A stretch of 64,000 nucleotides of DNA, from NCBI GenBank assembly GCA_026018925.1, contig JAKSZU010000016.1:6492940-6556939 (forward strand), given 5' to 3'. Below the pieces are notes generated by a model that ran no database searches, had not been told where the DNA came from, and worked only from the letters and a program-made list of their open reading frames with translations. Positions within the stretch are counted from its first letter, which is position 1; each line of letters opens with the position of its first letter. Source of the stretch: Tupaia tana. Lineage: Eukaryota; Chordata; Mammalia; Scandentia; Tupaiidae. Position numbers and translations under genes: made by a program. Positions 1-12,100 of the stretch are shown one piece after another.

Positions 1-258
1 TAAAAATTGTTGGTTATTAGATACTGAAAAAAATAAAATAAAATTAAGCAAGAAATAAAATTTTTCTAGACAATAAAAACAGAAAGAATTCGCTGATATT
101 AGACTGACTATTCTAGAAATACTTAAGGGAGTACTACATTTGAAAATAAAATAATAATAAATAGTACTATGAAAACATGTGAAGGTATAAAACTCACCAT
201 TAGAACAACTACATAAAGAAGAAAGATAAAGATTAAATCCTGGGCCAGCTGGTGGCAT

Positions 259-856
259 TGAGACAGGAGTTAGACTCCATTTACAGGTAGATAGGGTAGG
301 GAGCCCTCCAAGAAAACCACTGTGTCATGTGGCTCCTGACAGTTCCTATCCTCTCTCAGACACCATTTCCTTGGCCCTTAGACATGTAGCTCTTGTTCTT
401 AAAGAATTCATGGCTCTTCACAATGGAACTCAATTGGTTTAGGCACCATGTTCCTCTACCCTTAGACGTGCAGATCTTGTTCTTAAAGAATTCTTGGTCC
501 CTGATAATGGGGCTTAATTAGAAAAAGATCAAAAGGCCAGACAGATATAATCCAGAACACACAATAATATAAAAGCATTATCACTGTGACCCGATTGAGA
601 CAAAGTACTTCCTGATGGGCAGGACCCTCCCAGCTCAGATATAAACCTGAAACCCAAACCACAAGGCTGCAACCCATTTCAGGATTCCTCCCTTCTTGGG
701 AGCACTGATCTTCCTTCCACCTCCTTTAATAAACTCTCTACTTGCCATCCCCTCTACATGTCCACATTTCTAATTCTTCCTGAGTGTGAGACAAGAACTC
801 CTGTCTCCCTGAGGGTGCTGGGCCTAAAGAACCCTGCACCCCTATGTTCTGTGTCA
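259..856 (+). mobile_element. Solo LTR of an endogenous retrovirus (ERV1/gammaretrovirus-like)
   Basis: The 598 bp element begins TGAGACAG and ends CTGTGTCA, so it has TG...CA ends with short imperfect inverted repeats. It is flanked by a 4 bp duplication GCAT (255-258 and 857-860). A TATA-like box (ATATAAA, about 639-645) and a polyadenylation signal (AATAAA, 728-733) lie in the expected U3-R order. No internal retroviral sequence is present, so this is a solo LTR left by LTR-LTR recombination. The 4 bp duplication suggests class I; the family is not identified. Confidence 0.75.
375..542 (+). repeat. 84 bp direct repeat in the LTR U3 region
   Basis: CCCTTAGAC(A/G)TG(T/C)AG(C/A)TCTTGTTCTTAAAGAATTC occurs at 375 and again at 459, giving two units of 84 bp. 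The second unit has drifted in its latter half. Duplicated U3 segments in retroviral LTRs often carry enhancer motifs; that role is inference here. Confidence 0.65.
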
Positions 857-1057
857 GCATGGTTGAGACAGCTGGCCCAGAATCTCAAAAGGAGAGATGG
901 AGAAGAGATTGAAGCTTGAATGTCTCCCATAGGGGATATTTTTTCACTTTTTCTCTCTGTCTACAGAAATCATTAAATACCTACCAATATGACGAATGTT
1001 CAAACAGCAAGTATAAAAAACAACAGAGGGAAAAAGAAAACAATAAAACACCAAACA

Positions 1058-1340
1058 GGGACCAACAGTTGGCATAATGGCTGTGTCACTGGACTCCCAC
1101 GTAGTCGACAGCGGTTCGAGTCCCGGACCTGGTGGCTTAAACTCACGCCGGGCGTGTGTGCGTGCGTGCCCAAGATCCCAAGAGGAGAACGGAGGAGAAG
1201 GGATTGTGGCATGGCCATTCCCTCTGGGGGGTGATTTCTCGCTTTCTGTCTCTCTGTCTCTCTCTGTCCATCTGGCAAGCTCACGCGCCCTATAGCAAAA
1301 ACCTCTCCAAAAAAAAAAAATTAAAAATAAATAAATAAAC
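1058..1340 (+). mobile_element. tRNA-derived SINE, long form
   Basis: Starts GGGACCAACAGTTGGC and has B box GGTTCGAGTCCC, the central G-rich hairpin, and a CCTATAGCAAAAACC end with an A-rich tail. A perfect 13 bp TSD AAAACACCAAACA lies at 1045-1057 and 1341-1353. Confidence 0.95.
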
Positions 1341-1408
1341 AAAACACCAAACAATTATCATCACTGAATGTAACCAGATTAAACTTCCTAATCAAAAGAC
1401 AAAGACTG

Positions 1409-2640
1409 TCCAGCAGCTCCGGCGGCGGGAGGAGCGGTAGGGTTCACCGCTCAACTCCACAAAGGTTCTAGGTGCGTGATGGCCTCATCAGGCACCCAGC
1501 ATGCACCCTGTCCGCAGCCAAGATGCCCAAGAGGAAGGTCAGCTCAGCCGAGGGGGCGGCCAAGGAAGAGCCCAAGAGGAGATCGGTGAGGTTGTCAGCT
1601 AAACCTCCTGCAAAAGTGGAGACAAAGCCAAAAAAGGCGGCAGGGAAGGATAAATCTTCGGACAAAAGAGTGCTAACAAAAGGGAAAAGGGGAGCAAAGG
1701 GGAAATAGGCTGAAGAGGCCAACCAAGACACTAAAGATTTACCTGCAGAAAATGGAGAAACTAAAAATGAGGAGAGTCCACCCTCTGATGAAGCAGGCGA
1801 GAAAGAAGTTAAGTCTGAGTAATATCATATACCATGTCTTATCAATGGTCCCTGTCTCCCTTCTTGTACAATCCAGAGGAATATTTTTATCAACTATTTT
1901 GTAAATGCAAGTTTTTTAGTAGCTCTAGAAACATTTTTAAGAAGGAGAGAATCCCACCTTATCCCATTTTTTAAGTGTAAATGCTTTTTTTTAAGAGGTG
2001 AAATCATTTACTGGTTGTTTATTTTTCAGTACAACCAGAAAATAGTGGGATATTGACTTATAGGAGGCTTTGACTCTCTTGCGTATCAGTTTAACATTCC
2101 ATAGGTGGGGGCGGGTGGGTAGTTTTTATATCCTAAATACAAAGCACACTAAATGGCAGTTTGGAGTCATAGTCATGCATTTAATGTGTCTTGAATATTT
2201 TAAATGACTTCTATTATGTTTTTTAGTAGTATTGTTTCCTAAAGAAAACCACTCTTTGATTGTTGCTCTCCCTGTCAGAATTGTGTGCACTCTGTAACAT
2301 CTTTGGTTGTGGTAGTCCAGTTTTCCTAATAATTCTGCTAATGTGCTGTGAAAGATTGGAAATTTGAAGTATGTAGTCTGTATGATACTAAATTCTGATT
2401 TGGTGGGACTTACATAACAGCTTTCAACATCTGAAGACAGTGGTTCTTGATATCCTCTTATGGAAAATTTGCCTACAAATTTGAAGCTGGAATGTCACTG
2501 GAATAACTTAAAAAGAATCACTATACTTGGCTTTTTAAATTTTTGGTACGTATGTTAAGAATTGGGTACAAATTGAAATGTCTGTACTGATCCTTGACAC
2601 AACCAATAAATCTCAATTACAAAACTGTTAAAAAAAAAAA
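1409..2640 (+). pseudogene. HMGN1: HMGN1 processed pseudogene
   Basis: A retrocopy of the mRNA for the nucleosome-binding protein HMGN1 (HMG-14), which in the intact gene unfolds chromatin. The reading frame starts at ATG 1523 (MPKRKVSSAEGAAKEEPKRR) and keeps the nucleosome-binding motif and the acidic C-terminus ending EKEVKSE at 1822. It is about 99 codons against about 100 in the human protein. Codon 62 is a TAG stop (1706-1708) and one codon is missing downstream. There are no introns. The long 3' UTR ends with AATAAA (2605-2610) and a poly(A) run. TSDs AAAAGACAAAGACTG (1394-1408) and AAAAGACACAGACTG (2641-2655) show L1-mediated insertion into an L1. No sign of function. Confidence 0.95.
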
Positions 2641-3267
2641 AAAAGACACAGACTGACTGAATAGATTTAAAAGGGGGAGGGTGGGAGACTCACACATCTT
2701 CAGTAAAGACACACACATACTGAGAGTGAAAAGTTGGAAAAAGTCATTCCATTCTAAAGGAAACCAAAAAAAAAAAAAAATGCAGGAGTCACAATCCCCA
2801 TGTCAGACAACATAAACTTCAAGTTAAATACAATCTGTAAGAAAAAAGGAAATCATTATATAGCATTAAAAAGATAAACTCACCAAGAAGATATAATAAT
2901 TATAAACATGGATACAATATCAGAACACACAAGTACAAAAACCTTAGACTGCTAAACAGACTCTAACTCATTAATTACTAGAGATTCTAACACCACACTG
3001 TCACCACTGGGAAAGTCATCTAGATAAAAATTGAACAAAGGGACAATTGAGTTAAATAATTCCATAAACCAAATAGATCTAATAAAACATTTCACCCAAC
3101 AAATACAGAATACATATTTTTTCACATGCACACAGAACTTTCTCTAAGACTGACCACATAACATAGCACAAACAAGCATCTACAAATTAAAAAAAAAAAA
3201 AAAATCAAATCATATTGACATCTCTTCTGACTACAATGAAATAAAACTTGAAAAAATAGAACTTTTG

Positions 3268-3534
3268 GGGACCAGCAGTTAGCATAATGGCTATGTCGCT
3301 GGATTCCCACGTAGTCGACTGTGGTTCGAGTCCCGGACCCGGTGGCTTAAAACTCACGCCAGGCGCATGTGCATGCGTGCCCAAGATCCCGAGAGGAGAA
3401 CGGAGGAGAAGGGATTGCGGTGTGGCCATCCCCCCTGGGGGGTGATTTATCACTTTCTGTCTCTCTGTCTCTCTCTGTCTGTCTGGTGAGCGCACGAGCC
3501 CTATAGCAAAAGAAAAAAAAAAAAAAAACTCTCA
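3268..3534 (+). mobile_element. tRNA-derived SINE, long form
   Basis: Full-length copy with an intact B box and central hairpin. TSD AAAAAATAGAACTTTTG at 3251-3267 and 3535-3551, perfect over 17 bp. Inserted in L1 ORF2. Confidence 0.95.
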
Positions 3535-3973
3535 AAAAAAATAGAACTTTTGAAAATTGAAATACATTGATATTAAGCAAAATAGTCATGAACAACGCTG
3601 AATCTTCTAAGGTAATTAAAGATGAAATTTTGAAGTTTCTTGAAACAAATGACAACAAAAATATGATACTCCTAAATCTTTGGGATACAGAAAAAGCAGT
3701 ACTAAAGAAAAATTTATAGCAATTAGTGCTTACAATGGAAAAAAAAAACCCAGAAAGATGTCAAATAAACAATCTAATAATGTATCAGATCTAGGAAAGC
3801 AAGAACAAGTGAAATCCAAAAGTAATAGAAGAGAATGGATAATACAAATCAGCAGAAACAAATGAAACAAAGAAAAATGAAACCAAGAACGAAAGAATAA
3901 AAAAAACAATAATAATTTTTGTGACAATAAACAAAATTAATAGGCCAATAGCTAGTCTAATCAAGAGAAATAT

Positions 3974-4188
3974 GGACCGGCCGGTGGTATGGTGGTTAGG
4001 GTGCTGGATTCCCACATGGCTGATTGTGGTTTGAATCCTGTACCTGGAGATTTTCTCACTTTGTCTCTCTCTCTCTTCACCCCTCTCTGTGCCTCTGTTT
4101 CTGTCTATCTCTGGTGAGCACATCTGCCCTATAGTAAATTAAATAATAATAATGAATGAATAAAATTAAATGAATAATTGTAAAAAAA
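3974..4188 (+). mobile_element. tRNA-derived SINE, short form
   Basis: Head GGACCGGCCGGTGGTATGG leads through a tRNA-like part (ATTCCCACATGGCTGATTG) straight to a T/C-rich tract, lacking the long-form middle. The 3' end is A/AT-rich. TSD AAGAGAAATAT at 3963-3973 and 4189-4199. Confidence 0.85.
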
Positions 4189-5179
4189 AGAGAAATATAG
4201 AGAAAACTCAAAAGATGAAAAAGGGGACATTATAACATATATTAAAGAAACATAAAAGCTCGTTAAAGGATTCAAATCAGTGATTATATAATAGCAAATG
4301 AAAAACTTAGAAGATAAGGATGAATTTCTGGAAACGTAATACACTGACTTTGAATATCTGGAAAACCCGAATAGACCAATAACTAGTGAGGGAGTTGAAT
4401 CATGAATAAATAATCTCTAAACAAAGAAAAGTCTGGGTCCACAAGAAATAACAACTGAATTACACAAATCATTCTAAAAAGAATGAATATAATTTTACTC
4501 AAACTATTTCAAAAGATCCAAGAGAAGGGAAGCCTCCCAAATCTATTTTATGAAGCAACAATTATATTGATACCAAAGGCAGACAAGGACACCATATAAA
4601 CAAAAATACAGATCAATATTCATTATTCTCAATTGCTAAGACATGGAACCAATCCAAATATCCATGAACAGATAAATTGATTTAAAAAGTGTGGCACATA
4701 TACTCCATGGAATACTATTTGGCCACAAAACAAACAAACAAACAAACAAACAAACAAACAAAACAAAACAAAACAAGACCCTGACATTTGACAGAAAGTG
4801 GACAAATATGGAAGATCTATTGCTGAATGAAGCAAGTTAGCTATGAAAGAGAGATTGTATGTCTCCACTTAATATATACCAACTGTGCACATTCTATGGT
4901 AGAGACTGAAAGACTAGAAAGCATAAAAGCATTGAAAATAGTTATGAACACTAGAGGCAGTGTGGAAGGAGGGTGGGAGAGGGGAAGAGTGTACGGAAGG
5001 AAGTTAGGAAGAAAAATTGAGAGGCAAGACATTGTGGGACACAGAAATGGTTTATTATCTGTTGATGGTAACACATATAGTATCCTCAACTGGAGTGTCT
5101 GAAGTGTATTTCATGTTGGATAGTTCCATTTACAAGCTAAGTGATGAATAGTCACTGAATGTATAAAAAATTTTTTTAA

Positions 5180-6009
5180 ATAGATGACAAAGCTATGGCA
5201 ACTAAAACAACACAGTACTGGCATAAAAATAGATAAACAGGCAAATGGCATAAAATAAGATCTCAGAACTAAATCCATATATATACAGCCAAGTGGTTTT
5301 TGATAAACTACCAAGAACATTCATTGGGGAAAAGACAGTCTCTTCAATAAATGGTGCTGGGAAAATTGAATATTCACAGGCAGAGAAATTTAAAATTTTT
5401 ATCTCACCACTTACGAAAGTCAAATTAAGATGGATTAAAGACTTAAATGTAGGGACCAGCAGTTAGCATAATGGCTATGTCGCTGGACTCCCACATAGCT
5501 GACCGCGGTTCGCGTCCCGGACCCGGTGGCTTAAAACTCACGCCGGAAGCGTGTGCGTGCGTGCTCAAGATCCCGAGAGGAGAATGGAGGAGAAGGGATT
5601 GCGGTGTGGCCATCCCCCCTGGGGGGTGATTTCTCACTTTCTGTCTCTCTGTCTCTCTCTGTCTGGCGAGCACACGCGCCCTATAGCAAAAACCTCTCCA
5701 AAAAAATATAAAAAGACTTAAATGTAAAACCAAAAGTATAAAACTACTGGAAGAAAACAAAGGAGAAATGTTTAGGACATTATTCTGGGCAAAGATTGTT
5801 CTGAATAATATCTCAAAAGCACCAGTAACAATAGCAAAAATAGACAATGAAATAACATCAAACTAAACAGCTACTTTACATAAAAAAAAGATGACATGAA
5901 GAAACAAACTAAAGAATTAGAGAAAAAATTTACAAAATACTTATTCATCAAGGGATTACTATCCAGAATAAAAAAGGAACTCAAACAACAGTCTCATAAA
6001 ATAATAATC
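5180..6009 (+). mobile_element. LINE-1 fragment, ORF2 3' region
   Basis: Typical L1 ORF2 C-terminal coding text (ACAGTACTGGCATAAAAATA; TTCAATAAATGGTGCTGG), broken by stops and a SINE at 5452-5711. It abuts the inverted ORF1-only element at about 6010. Confidence 0.8.
5452..5711 (+). mobile_element. tRNA-derived SINE, long form
   Basis: Near-consensus copy (GGGACCAGCAGTTAGCATAA; B box GGTTCGCGTCCC). TSD AAAGACTTAAATGTA at 5437-5451 and 5712-5726. Confidence 0.95.
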
Positions 6010-6168
6010 TTATTTGTTGTTTTTATTTTATTTTTTATTCATTTATTTATTTTACATACTTTCACTGAGCATCACCACAGTATACAAAATGTGATTTTCC
6101 AGCCAGAATACACTATAAAGTGGCTTAATCACACATGTTCTCATTAACAAATAATTTTCCATTTCTTG

Positions 6169-6172
<4 letters not shown>

Positions 6173-6235
<63 letters not shown>

Positions 6236-6265
6236 GGTGTATATATATACATACATACATATATA
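6173..6265. repeat. (TA)n(CA)n compound microsatellite
   Basis: Uninterrupted TA repeats run to about 6212, then CA repeats to about 6235, then degenerate TA/CATA. It lies in the 3' UTR of the inverted HAL1-like element; the copy at 52.5 kb has a comparable CA/TA tract elsewhere in its 3' UTR. Confidence 0.95.
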
Positions 6266-6382
6266 TTTCCCCTATTTCTTACCCTCTGCCATTTCCCATT
6301 CTTCTCCCACCCTGTCTGGTTTCTGCTATTGCTTTCCATTTCTTTATTCTTTCCCACATTGTATTGATTCACAAACTATCTT

Positions 6383-6574
6383 TTGTTTTTAAATAATTAT
6401 TTATTTATTTAATTCCATTTATTATTGTTAGATTTTTTTATTTGACCACCAGAGAGAGAGGGGGGGGGGGGAGAGAAAGGGAAAGCGAGAAAGCAAGCCA
6501 CCAGGTCTAAGACTTGAACCATGATCTGCCACGTGCGAATCCAGTGCCCTTATCCACCACACTGACTGCTGGCC
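6383..6574 (-). mobile_element. tRNA-derived SINE, short form
   Basis: Minus orientation: the reverse complement ends in GACTGCTGGCC, with the GA-rich complement of the pyrimidine tract at 6450-6490. TSD CAAACTATCTT at 6372-6382 and 6575-6585. Confidence 0.85.
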
Positions 6575-8428
6575 CAAACTATCTTAATTAATCTAAATAT
6601 TTCCAGTAAGTTAAGCTGATATATACATATCTGTGAACAAAAGTTGACTTTAGGCATGAAACTCTGTGGGTGGAATGAATATACTATAAAATAGCACATA
6701 GCTGAGGCCATATAGCTTACTGCGGTTACTAAATATGTATTTTTAAATACATTTTTTAATTTCAAGAAAGGCAGTTTTAACATTAATAGATCAAAATGAA
6801 AAAATGTTAAGAGAACTTTGCTTAATACTTAAAGCTAGGAAACAGGTTAGGATTCTGTTCGAATAGTAGGTACATGGACCTGTCCACAACTCAAGAGAAG
6901 ACAAAACTCCTTAACACTAGAAAACAAAGCATAGAAGGTCAGTAATGTTTTAGTCAAAAGTCATAAAATTCTGTTTCACCAGTTCAAACTCATGTACTTT
7001 ATCTTCTGTTGTGGTCCAAACTTTCCGTTTAAATTCTGGAAGATATCGTTCAACTCTGGACTTGTCATTAAGCTGGCCATTTTCTTAGTTCTTTTAGAAC
7101 TCTTACTTCTGTGTGTCTGACTTTAGTTTTCTTGGGATAGCACTCACTTCAGAACTTCTTGGAGAGCTGGTCTGGTGTTGGTAAATTCTTTCAGATTTTG
7201 TTTCTCTGAGAATTTTCTTGTCTTCTCTTCCCACATGAAGAATAATCTTGTCGGATATAGTATTCTTGGTTGAAATTGTTTTTCACTCAATACTTTGAAT
7301 ATATTTTCCCATTCTTTCCTAGCTCACATTGTTTCCGATGAGAGGTCTGATGTTAGCTTGATGGGATATCCTTTGTAGGTAACTTGACATTTCTCTCTTG
7401 CCAGTCTGAGTATATTGTCTTTGTCTGTGGTTTTGGTCGGCTTTTTTTTCTTCTGGTGTTCATTCATTGTCTCTCTTCTCTTCCATCTCTGTTAGTTTTG
7501 TCACTATGAATATTCTAAATTCTCTATCAGACATTTATATGAGTTCTATTATATTGTCTGTGGATGAAGAGAAGTTATTCTTTTCACTTGGGGGTGAGGT
7601 ATTTTCTTGGTTTTGTATATTTCTTGTGCCCTTGCAGTGATTTCTAGGCATCTGATGGATTATTCATTTCTTCCTGATTTCTAAAAGATCTATCTGAGAG
7701 ATCAGAGGCACACAGGAGGATTGGTCTGCAAACTCTTTGGCACTGCATTTTTCTCCAGGGCTCTACCAGGATAAATTCTCAGCAGGACATCTTCCTTGCT
7801 CTTGTCTCTGAAAGCACTACATCTCAGCTTTCATGGTGGACTCAGTCTTCTTCTGGCCTGCCCTTTCTTTTTGCCAGGGTAAATTCTCAGTAGAACATCT
7901 TCATTGTTCTTATCTCTGAAAGCACTAGATCAGCTCTCATGGCAGACTCCAATAATAATCTGATTTTAAAATGAGTAATCTAAATAGACATTTCTCAAAG
8001 AAAGACATAAAAGTAAATGGCCAAGAATTACATAAACAAATATTTAACATCTCTAACCACCAAGGAAATGCAAGTTTAAAAATAGAGGTATCATTTCACC
8101 CCAATTAAAACATCTATTATCAAAAAGGCAATAAATAAATACTAATAAGGATGCAGAGAACATTTATACAACACATATATACTGTCGGTGGAAATGTAAA
8201 ATAGTACAGTCACTATAAAAAGCAATATAGAATTCAAAACATAAAAACCTAAAACTATAATTACCATAGGATTAGTAATCCTACAAATAGTTATATATCC
8301 AAAGGAAAGGAAATGTGTAAATTGAAGAGCTATCTGCACTGCCATGTTTATTGTAGCACTAGTCACAATTTTCAAGATAAAGAATCTACCTCAGTGTCCA
8401 CCAAGTGATGAATAGATAAAAAAATGTG

Positions 8429-8429
<1 letters not shown>

Positions 8430-8462
<33 letters not shown>
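8430..8462. repeat. (CA)n microsatellite
   Basis: About 16 uninterrupted CA units within an L1 fragment. Confidence 0.95.
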
Positions 8463-8464
<2 letters not shown>

Positions 8465-8498
8465 AAATGCTACTGATCCATTACAAAGAATAAAATCC

Positions 8499-8660
8499 AT
8501 GGTCAGCAGGTGGCATAGTGGGTAAAGCACTAGACTCCCACATGACCAACTGTGGTTCTGGCCAGATCTGGCAGCTTGCTTTCTCACTTTCTCTTTCTCT
8601 CTCTGGTCAAAGAAGTAGTAATACCAATAATAATAAAATTGAATAAATACTTCTTTTAAA
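8499..8660 (+). mobile_element. tRNA-derived SINE, short form
   Basis: GGTCAGCAGGTGGCATAGTG head, then ACTCCCACATGACCAACTG, then TTGCTTTCTCACTTTCTC and CTCTGGTCAAAG. Flanked by AAAATCC on both sides. Confidence 0.8.
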
Positions 8661-9109
8661 AAAACAAAATCCTGTCATTTGCAATAATATAAATAGACCT
8701 GCAGATCATTATATGAAGTGAAATAGGCCAGGTACAGAAAGATAAACATCACACATATGTGTTAACACTCATGTGTTAACTAAAAATGCTGACCTCACAG
8801 AAGTAGACAGTAGAATAGCCATTACAAGAGGCTGGAAAGGGTAGAAGAAGGGAGCATAAAGAGATACTTAGAAAATACAAAATAAAAAGTATGAAAAATA
8901 AAAGTTCTATAGTATAGTAAGTTAATTATGAGTAACAATTTATTGATGTATTTCAAAATAGCTAGAAAAGGGGATTTTAAATGTTCCCAACACAAAGAAA
9001 TGTGGAACATCTGAGGTGAAAGATATGCTAATTTAGTGCTAATTATTTCATCATTACACATTGTATTCGTGTATTTAAAAATCATACAATATCATGCATT
9101 AATTTTAAA

Positions 9110-12100
9110 AACCATTAGAAAAATTTTGTATCAGTATTCATCAGGGATATTCATCTATATTTTTCTTTATTTTTTGTCATGTCCTCATCTGGTTTTGGTA
9201 TCAAAGTAACAGAGGTTTTGTAATATTAGTTTGGGAGGACTCCTCCCTTTTGAATCCTTAGGAATAGTTTGAGAAGAACTGCAGTTAGCTTTTCTCTAAA
9301 ACTTTCACAGAATTAAAAAACGAAGTGGGTTTTGGGCTTTTCTTTCTTGGGAGACTATTACTACTACTTCAATCTCTTCACTTGTTACTAGTCTATTCAA
9401 ACTTTCTATTTCATTCTGGTTCAACCTAGATAACTCGTATTCGTCCAGAAATTTGTCATCTCATTTGTTTTCTAGTTGTTTGCACATAGTGGTTCATAGT
9501 ATCCTCTTATAGTTTTTTTGTATTTCAAATATATTGGTTGTATATTGCCAGTTTTATTACTGAATTTATCTATCTGGTTCCTTTCTCTGTTTTTCTTGAT
9601 TAGTCTAGCTAAGGGTTTATCATTTTGTTTATCCTCTCAAAAAAACAATTTTTTGTTTAATTGATAGTATAGTCCTTTTATTCTCTATTTCATTTATTTC
9701 TGCTCTAATCTTTACTATTTCATTTTGTTAGTTGTTGTTTGTCCAGTTCCTTAATATGCGATGTTAAATTATTTATTTGCCACATTTCTGTTTTTTTTTT
9801 TTTTCTGTGTGTGCTAATGGCTATAAACCTGCCATAAGAGACTGCTTTCAACAAGATACTAGCAAGCTGAATCCAACAACATATCAAAAAGATTATACAC
9901 CATGACTAGGTAGGCTTTATCCTGGGGATGCAAGGATAGTTCAACATATGTAAACAATATGCAATATACCATATAACAGAAAGAAAGATAAAAATCATAC
10001 TCATATCTACAGATGTAGAAAAGCATTTGATAAAATACAGTATCCTTTCATGATCAAGACTTTCAGCAAAACAGAGGTAGAGGGACCATTCTTCAACATA
10101 ATAAAAGCCATATACGACAGACCTACTGTAAACATCATACTGAGCGGGAAAAAGCTAAAAGTCTTCCCAATAAAAACTGGAACAAGACAAAGTTGCCCAT
10201 TCTCTCCACTCTTAACATAGTGCTGGAAATCCCAGCCAATGCAATCAGACAAGAGAGCAAAATAAAAGATATTCAGATAGGACAAGAAAAAGTTTAACTG
10301 TCCTTATTTGCAGATGATATGATTATATACGTAGAAAATCCAGAGAAATCTATGAAAAATTTCTAGAAGTAATAAGTGAATTCAGTAAAGTTGAAGGATA
10401 CAAAGTCAATATACAAAAATCTATACCATTTTTATACACCAACAATGAGCCGAATGAGTTAGAATTGAAGAAAGTAATCTCATGTACAATAGTTATGACA
10501 CAAATAAGATACCTAGGAATAAGTCTAACCAAAGAGGTGAAAGACTGTTAGAAGAAAAACTATGAAAAAGTGAAAAAATAAATTGCATATGATACAAAAA
10601 GTAAGGATATCCCATGTTCTTGGATTGGAAGAATCAATATAATCAAAATGTCAGTCCTACCCAAATTAATTTACATATTTCAATGCTATTCCAATCCAGT
10701 TACCTGAGACATTTTTCACAGAAATAGAAAAAAAATTATAAAATTTGTCTGGAATTAAAAAAAACTCACATTGCCAAGGCAATACTGTACCAAAAAAAGA
10801 AAATAGAAAAAAGCATGATAAAGGACCAGCAGTTGGCATAATGGCTATGTCACTGGACTCCCATGTAGTTGACCATGGTTCGAATCCTGGACCTGGTGGC
10901 TTAAAGTCATGCCGTGCACGTGTGTGTGTGCCCAAGAGGAGAATGGAGGAGAAGGGATTGCCGTGTGGCCACCCTCCCTGGGGGGGGTGATTTCTTGCTT
11001 TCTGTCTCTCTATCTTTCTCTGTCTTTCTGGTGAGCACACTCGCACTATAGCAAAAACCTCTCCAAAAAATAAAAAAAAGATAAAAGCATAATAAAATAA
11101 AAGACACCTCAATACCTGACTTTAAAGTATATTATAAAACAGTGATAATTAAAACAACACGGTACTGGTACAAAAACAGACACAAAGACCCATGGAACAG
11201 AATAGAGAATCCAGAAGTAAGCCCCAAATCATACAGTCAAGTGATCTTTGATATAGGGTATAAGACAATGCAGAGGAGAAAAGAAAGTCTTTTCGGCAAA
11301 TGGCGTTGGAAGAACTGGATATCCATCTTCAGAAAAAATGAAACTGGCCTCCTATCTCTCACTGTTAACTAGAATTAACTAAGAATGGATCAAAGATTTA
11401 AATATAAAGCCTCAAACAACAAAACTACTAGTAGAAAAGGTAGGGAGGAACTTTTGAAGACATTAGAGTGGGCAAAGATCTCTTAAATAAGAATCCTGAA
11501 GCACAGGCAATAGTCCCTAAAATAGACAAATGGGACTACAACAAGTTTTACAAGTTTACTCACAGCAAAGGAAATTAAAACTGGAGTGAAAAGACAACCC
11601 TTGGAATGGGAGAAAATATTTTCAAATTACTCATCAGGCAAGGGATTGATATATGTTATAGAATTTATAAGGAACTCAAGCAGCTTGGAATAATCCAATT
11701 TTAAAACAGACAAATAAATTGAACAGACAACTCTCCAAGGAATACTTACAAATGGCCAAGAGACGTATGAAAAAAAATATTCAGTCTCTTGTTATAAGAG
11801 AAATGCAAATTAAAACTACAATGAGATATCATTTAACCACAGTTGAATGGCTATGCTCAAAAAAGTAAAAAAAAAAAAAAAAAAAAGTGTTGGCAAAATG
11901 ATGGTGAAAAGGGAATTTTCTTACATTTTTGATGAGAATTTACATTAGTCCTCTGTGGAAAACTATATGGAGGTTTCTCAAAAATCTACAAATAGAGCTT
12001 CCATAGGACCCAGCAATCCCACTTCTTGGTACTCACCAAAGGATAAAGAAAACACTCAATTGGAAAGACATCTGCACGTCCATGCTTATTGCAGCATTAT

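Larger units (their letters stand above)
241..965 (+). mobile_element. tRNA-derived SINE, long form, diverged, split by an LTR
   Basis: Head GGGCCAGCTGGTGGCAT (242-258) resumes at 857 after the LTR. It continues through a CCCAGAATCTCAAAAGGAG stretch and a T/C-rich tract ending near 963, matching the middle and 3' half of the long-form SINE. An older copy. Confidence 0.6.
966..5178 (+). mobile_element. LINE-1 fragment (ORF2), interrupted by SINEs and the HMGN1 retrocopy
   Basis: Remnants of the L1 ORF2 start and endonuclease region lie at about 966-1057, 1341-1408 and 2641-3760. The text ATGTAACCAGATTAAA...AAGACACAGACTGACTGAAT is typical. Middle ORF2 follows (3760-4620). Sequence then jumps near 4625 to the ORF2 3' end and 3' UTR (to about 5178), skipping most of the reverse transcriptase. 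Many stops; dead. Confidence 0.8.
6010..7965 (-). mobile_element. HAL1-like (ORF1-only) LINE element
   Basis: Read on the minus strand: a 5' region (about 7965-7652), an ORF1-like frame starting at ATG 7651-7649 (MPRNHCKGTRN), then a degraded ORF1 with an internal deletion near 7450. ORF2 starts at about 7077 (ATGGCCAGCTTAATG) and breaks off after ACAAGTCCAGA (7065-7055). It passes directly into a 3' UTR that runs to about 6010. The plus-strand element at 50.5-53.0 kb has the same join. An L1 ORF1 product is an RNA-binding chaperone; the missing ORF2 would supply endonuclease and reverse transcriptase, so such an element must use L1 enzymes. Interrupted by a SINE and a TA/CA microsatellite. 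Confidence 0.75.
7966..9105 (+). mobile_element. LINE-1 fragment, ORF2 3' end and 3' UTR (older)
   Basis: Degenerate L1 ORF2 C-terminal text (GGCCAAGAATTACATAAACA; AAGGAAATGCAAGTTTAAAA; TGTCGGTGGAAATGTAAAAT) followed by 3' UTR-like sequence. Contains a short SINE and a CA repeat. Confidence 0.7.

Noticed and set aside
240..880. 12 bp inverted pair CTGGGCCAGCTG / CAGCTGGCCCAG around the LTR, as terminal repeats of a DNA transposon
   Set aside because: The LTR has TG...CA ends and a GCAT duplication inside this pair, and the outer sequence is explained by the SINE.
5443..5847. Open frames of 60-148 codons with PPGPGLEPRSTTWESSDIAI-type text, on either strand at many places
   Set aside because: They are translations of the SINE (both strands) and recur with every copy; not genes.
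6135..6396. Open frames rich in Tyr/Ile/Thr/His over microsatellites (also 24762-25095, 38310-38632)
   Set aside because: Low-complexity translation of TA/CA repeats.
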